Origin: Branchiostoma floridae
Lineage: Eukaryota; Chordata; Leptocardii; Amphioxiformes; Branchiostomatidae
Length of the DNA: 64,000 bases
Assembly (NCBI RefSeq): GCF_000003815.2
Contig: NC_049994.1
Coordinates: forward strand, 8,579,320-8,643,319
Direction: 5' to 3'
Position 1 is the stretch's first letter; each line of letters opens with the position of its first letter. A program made the position numbers and the translations under genes. Under the pieces are notes generated by a model. That model saw only the letters and a program-made list of their open reading frames with translations, was not told the DNA's origin and made no database searches. Positions 59,372-64,000 of the stretch are shown here, piece after piece.

Positions 59372-60262
59372 AGGCCATGTTGATTTGATTATATGGATGA
59401 CATCCGCGCTCGCACCAATTTTCGGCCATTTCCAAAAAAAAAAAAAAGAAGTTTTGGACCACACAGTAAATTGTACAAAGCAGCTGTAAAATGAGCACAT
59501 ATATTCCGTAGATTGAAAAAAAAGTATCAGAAAATCGATAACTGATGCCATAGAATGCCAAAATAAATCTCAAAAAGTCAAAGAATAAGATGTGAAAGGA
59601 CAGAAAGAAAGAAAAAAGGATTTTTGGTAGGGGTTTGTACATGTACCAGTAAATTCAGGATAGGTCCCGTTCAGGTCCAGAGGATCATTTCCAGGTGGAC
59701 GTGAACCTGGACCTGATTGTCTGTGGAAACTTGAGAACTGATAGACTCTAATACTCAAAACAATGGTAATTGGTCAATTTTGCTACAAAGAAATCTCTAC
59801 AAAGGATCATTGGACTACCACTGGCATTTTAAAATCTTCATGTAATAAAGGCTAACTGTCTCTGTACCTTTGCCTGTAGAAACTTGGTACAAGTGACTAT
59901 AACCTCTACTCACTTCGCTTTTGTTGTCTTTTTGGCCCGGTAAGACCCCAAACACCCGCCGACATAGTGTGTCCATTTTGCAATTGGCGAACCCCGTTCG
60001 TCTGATTTTCAGGTCTGTTTATTTCAGATTGGTCCAAGAAGAAAAAAAATACTTTGCACCCGTATGATGTACTTGTCGCAACACCTAACTGTTGGTATAC
60101 CATACTGTGTGTTTGTAGTCCTATGTTCAACCTTCCTGGCCACTTTGATTACATACTGAAGCCAACTTTTTTTTTTGGCCAAACTTTTTTTTTATTCGCT
60201 CGCTCGCATCAATTTTGGAGTTCCCAGAGGATGTCATCCATATAATGAAATCAACATGGCCT
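59372..60262. mobile_element. Inverted-repeat element hosting a nested hAT-like copy
   Basis: The left end AGGCCATGTTGATTTGATTA, TATGGATGACATCC and GCTCGCACCAATTTT are mirrored at the right (AATTTTGGAGTTCC ... GGATGTCATCCATATAATGA, AATCAACATGGCCT). Subtracting the insert 59624-60062 leaves an element of about 450 bp. It lies in the presumed intron 1 of gene B. Confidence 0.75.
59624..60062. mobile_element. Diverged copy of the hAT-like element
   Basis: Interior similarity to 2923-3343 is clear: AACCTGGACCTGATT, GCTACAAAGAAATCT, GGCTAACTGTCTCTGTAC, CTACTTCGCTTTTGTT-like text and TTGGTCCAAGAAGAAAAA in the same order. The termini are eroded. It sits inside another inverted-repeat element (59372-60262). 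Confidence 0.7.
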
Positions 60263-60990
60263 AATGGTGGAACAATAAGCTGTGTTTGTGCTTTGTTTGA
60301 TACTGATCTTTTCGTCGTGTTTACAGGCAGATACAACCAGACAGAACAGATTCGAAGTGTCAGGCGATCTGGCTAGGGGTGTGCAAACACAGGGTGACTT
60401 ATCAAGGGTCTACGTTTATTGTATAGAGTCCTTGTTCAACTTAGCCATAAACTTCTTGAATTCAAGTTTAGTTAAAGAACAGTAGTTTGAGCATTCGATA
60501 TCAGATGAAATTAAACTGAGCTCATAATACAGCACGGTTTCAATCTAGGTTAGTTTGTTTATTGAGGTTGGGCAGCGATGTCGTGGAGTGTTTATAACTT
60601 TATGATACAACGGTTCATAGACATTGTTGTGTAGATTCTAAATTAAAGGCATACGGTTATACTTTGTGCTTTGCGCGTTCTAGTGAAGACTGAATACCAA
60701 GCTCTATGTGAAAACTGAGATACACACAAGATACACAAGTCATAATGCAAAAGCAAGAAGTGTATATGTAGTTGTAGTTGTACCATACCAATTGAAATCA
60801 ATAATAATCTATTCCACTCTTATAAAATGTGTCATTTCTCAAATCATTTTACCGGTTCTCAATACCATAAATTTAGTGTATCAACAGAATAAAGACAAAG
60901 CTAGAAGCGTGACTCTCGAAAGCGAATGTCCAAACTCTACAAGCAAGGGAGCACACGTGTACTATGATATCAACTACAACGTTTCGTGAA

Positions 60991-61238
60991 GGTGGTTTCT
61001 CACTGCAATAGGGGCACCGGTGTGGCACTGCGGCGTTTATTCAATTCACTGCGACACTGTTGTGTTAGTTTCGCCGTTTTTTGTTATAATTTAGATACTG
61101 CGTAATACGACAAAGTATGCCTTAGAAAACAACAAAATACACAAGATGCAAGGAAATTAGTTCTTTATCTCTGAAATTTCGTTATCTTTCGAACCCCGCA
61201 GTGCCGCACCGGTGCCCCAAGTACAGTGAGATACAACC
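60991..61238. mobile_element. 'GGTGG' MITE, full-length copy in presumed intron 1 of gene B
   Basis: GGTGGTTTCTCACTGCAATA at the left and CCCCAAGTACAGTGAGATAC at the right form the arms; the core is as in the other copies. Confidence 0.85.
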
Positions 61239-63089
61239 TTGAGGAAATTTTGAATAGTAGTTGTGGACGAGCCATAACGATTACAGGAACTCCAACCGGA
61301 CACTTGTTGTTGAACGGTTGTTTTTGTGGTGAGATCAAGTACCGTGACGGCGGCACCCGATCTGAAAAAGTCAACACACAAAAAAGGCAAAACCTCACTC
61401 TATATCTTATATTCTTCCCCACGCTTTTGTAGCTACCGACTACACACCCTCCCTCTCTGGGGCACATGCACTGTGCAAATTGGAAAGTAAAAGCCATCCC
61501 CAAGACGCTGTGTCCTAGATCTTTTGTTTGTTGTGTCTCAATACACTTCTTCTCCTGCAATTTTACGCGCTTTCGCCTCCTTTCAGGGCATTCAAGACTA
61601 CATGACTATGTGACACAAAGCCTAGAAATCACAGCAGATAAAAGGAAAACCATACGGCGCGAAACTAACATTTACAGTTACAAACGATAATTTTTCATCT
61701 GGCACTACAGCTAGACATTGAATGGGGATGGATATTGCAGCTTGATATAGTTCTGTGCATTGGTCCTTTGCAAGACTAACCCGATGTTGTTGTCTCTCAG
61801 TCTCAGCAAGGAGGTTATGGTCTCAGCTATTTCTTCTGTGTATGCAAATTATAGACGTTTGCCATAAACCCTTGCCCTTTTCTTAAATGAATCGATTGTC
61901 ACATGTACACCGTGGTAAATTATGAAAGTTTTACAGGTCTTTTGAAGTTCTATTGCATATTACTACAGTACACATTATCGATCTCTATGATATATTCATA
62001 TGAAGGAAATCGCTGCATATGAATGAATCATCAATAGGTAACGTTATAACTCGCTCGATATCCGCAGACTTCTATTTATTAATTGTTTTAATTGAATTGG
62101 TAACTTTATACTTGACTGATTCTAAATGGCTGAAAAGAAATATCACCCCCGTTTTATTTTTTTTCATTGACAATAAAGCCCAACAAGTTGTGTCCTTATT
62201 AGGTCAAAGGTCATCACTGTAAATCAAAATGGCGACCTCGATGACATCACTTGCCTTTTGTAATTCCCTTATTAAATCGGTGGTGGTATCTTTTGCGTCC
62301 CATGGCATGTTTAGAATCATGGCGTAGCCTCAACATGTATATAGACATCTTTCTACTGGTAGCTCTTTCAGTCAACTTTACATACAACTTATGTAGTAGA
62401 TGTTGGTTTCTTGTTTTTGTTTAGATCACGATTTATTACGGGTATATATATTTCCTGTCATGGACTAATATCTCTGTTAACGTGTGGTCGATATGTTTGG
62501 CTTTACTTTCAAAATAGCACTAATATGTCATGCGACTTTGTGGCTTTCTTTGTATAAAGGTGTGAAGACCTGCAATGTAGGACTATAAATTTGTATATAG
62601 AACTGAATTTTTAATGTTCACTTTGTTATAGTCAATTAGAATTACACTTTTCGTATGACATGTTCTCCATAAATGTGTTTTGTAGAGACGTACAAATATG
62701 ATAGAAAATAAGTTGCGTTTTCCAAAACAAGTTTATGAGTTGAATGTTGATTTCGCTACCTCGATTATGTACTATCATAAATGAAATCTAATTCCGGTGG
62801 CCTGATGCAAACAGGTCATATTTCCATAAGAGTTTATATTGAATACATGAACCGTTCCCCAGGCAATAATACGGCTGAAATAGAAGACGGTACCGGCAAC
62901 AAACCGGTCTGAAAAGCAGGCTAATCTAATCATGGGCCAAAGTGCGACTTCATGCGCCATTAATCCTTGTCTACACCAAAAGATAGGCGACTTATTTACC
63001 AAACAAACGTTCTTATTAAACTTTGATTCTACAGATAACGCAAACAGGACTATCTGACATCACCGACACTATGGTAATCATCAGGGCGA
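61239..63089 (+). other. Presumed intron 1 of gene B, continued
   Basis: No exon resembling the gene A homeobox exon. Contains an AAAATGGCGACC word at 62227. Otherwise nothing recognised. Confidence 0.6.
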
Positions 63090-63195
63090 GAATGTCAATC
63101 ACGCCCATTTCCGTTGCCCGTCACGTTGCCATGGTAACTAAGAACATGGCGGACAGGGAAACAGGTGTTCGGAGGATTCCCATTGGCTGATACCT
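63090..63195. promoter_or_regulatory. Candidate regulatory island with X-box and CCAAT motifs
   Basis: GTTGCCATGGTAAC at 63125-63138 is an almost perfect RFX X-box palindrome. Nearby are ACATGGCGGA (YY1-like), CAGGTG and ATTGGCTG (inverted CCAAT). It would lie in intron 1 of gene B or mark another promoter. Confidence 0.35.
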
Positions 63196-63894
63196 TCTCT
63201 GGTATTTTTTCCAAGGGATTACGTCGTAAAGCTACCATGTGAAAAGATACGGATCTTCCAACGGTTCATAAAATCGTGGAATTTTCTCACACAAATGTTT
63301 TGTTTGGGCTGTTGTAAATCATAAGGAATAAAACGTTAATTTATTGTTCAGAAAAAACACACACCCTTTTTGATCCGCATTGTTTCTTTCCTTCTTCGAA
63401 CGGATATTAATTACATTGTAATTATATTGTATATGAAACTTCCTGATTCTAGTAAAACTCGCTCATCTTTAGTCCGAATTGAGTAAAGTAATATCTATCA
63501 TCATATGTCTGTGTTTCCCTTTTCTTTAACTACAGCATACTAAAAGTTCTATCCTACTGTCGGCAAGGCTCGGACATATTGTAAGGGATTGCATTAATTC
63601 GCCATTTCGGATGGTGATGTAAAGTCGGCGGTTCCGTGTATCAGGCGAAAACCTCAAACCTCTGGAAGTCAAAGAACCCAACACACTTATCGAAAAGAGT
63701 GGTACGGTGCAGTTGCAGAAATAGCTCTGTGATGTCACCTGAGAATGTGGTTGCATTTCATCTTATTATCTTCGCCAAGAAGGTTATATTTTGGTAGTCT
63801 GTGTAACGCAAACTCCGGAGCTTGTAGCCTCCTCCCCGCGGCAATGTAGGACGGGCCTCAGAAGCGCGATTAAATCAGGCTAATGTTTTGGGTA

Positions 63895-64000
63895 GTGTTT
63901 GTGTGTTGAAAAACAGCATAAGTCGAGAACGCCTGAATGGATTGTACTGATATTTGGTATGTGGGTACGTCTTGATAAGACCTGAAAACGATTAGATTTT
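63895..64000. repeat. Dispersed repeat fragment related to 16917-17310
   Basis: Shares the CAGCATAA...CGAGAACGCCTGA...GATATTTGGTATGTGGGTA layout with 16.9 kb. It is cut by the window end. Confidence 0.5.

Noticed and set aside
1-64000. Search for CRISPR arrays, operons, prophage or bacterial mobile systems
   Set aside because: Regular tandem arrays here have 126-190-bp units without short spacers, and gene structure is intronic and eukaryotic.

Overview
This is eukaryotic, probably cephalochordate (amphioxus, Branchiostoma-like), genomic DNA. It is AT-rich and almost gene-free, with very dense short inverted-repeat transposons, fragments of CR1/L2-like non-LTR retrotransposons, local tandem duplications and three runs of N (7463-7562, 20495-20594, 32612-32737). 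Nothing bacterial, viral or organellar was seen. The amphioxus call is inference from the homeobox family plus the genome style; no database search was possible.

Gene content: the only gene I can support from end to end is a three-exon homeobox gene on the + strand. Exon 1 is 33110-33494, exon 2 is 41613-41791 and exon 3 is 42385-42669, giving 282 codons. It encodes an N-terminal engrailed-homology-1 (EH1) repressor motif, a Q50 ANTP-class homeodomain split by an intron between homeodomain residues 44 and 45, and a short conserved tail. It best fits the Nedx ('next to Distal-less') family, related to Drosophila lateral muscles scarcer (lms). A second gene starts 23.8 kb downstream in the same orientation, at 56921-57293. 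It has the same first-exon architecture: an MS start, Ser/Pro/Arg-rich sequence, an EH1 motif, an EVSS segment and a phase-1 donor. Its homeobox exons must lie beyond base 64000. The two are best read as a tandem Nedx paralogue pair. About 330-360 bp upstream of each start codon lies a shared noncoding block (32753-32871 and 56474-56592). Its 78-bp core aligns without gaps at about 66/78 identities, so it looks like a duplicated and retained promoter or enhancer. In intron 2 of the first gene there is a decayed 48-bp copy of the 3' end of homeobox exon 2.

Layout: 1-32.7 kb is intergenic. It holds fold-back elements (452-599, 4119-4378, 22329-22499), a hAT-like element with 8-bp target duplications (2923-3343), copies of a long-TIR element beginning GGTGGTATCTCAC, non-LTR 3' ends (about 1350-1545, 5651-5847, 7210-7462, 19545-20411) and five local tandem arrays. 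32.75-43.15 kb is the first Nedx gene, with more tandem repeats in its 8.1-kb intron 1. 43.15-56.4 kb is intergenic, with MITEs, two large TAC-triplet arrays and a candidate CpG/NRF1-motif regulatory island near 54.5 kb. 56.47-64 kb is the 5' end of the second gene and part of its presumed first intron, which contains nested transposons and an X-box/CCAAT cluster near 63.13 kb.

The two genes would encode DNA-binding transcriptional repressors. EH1 motifs recruit Groucho/TLE co-repressors, and the shared upstream block suggests at least partly common regulation.
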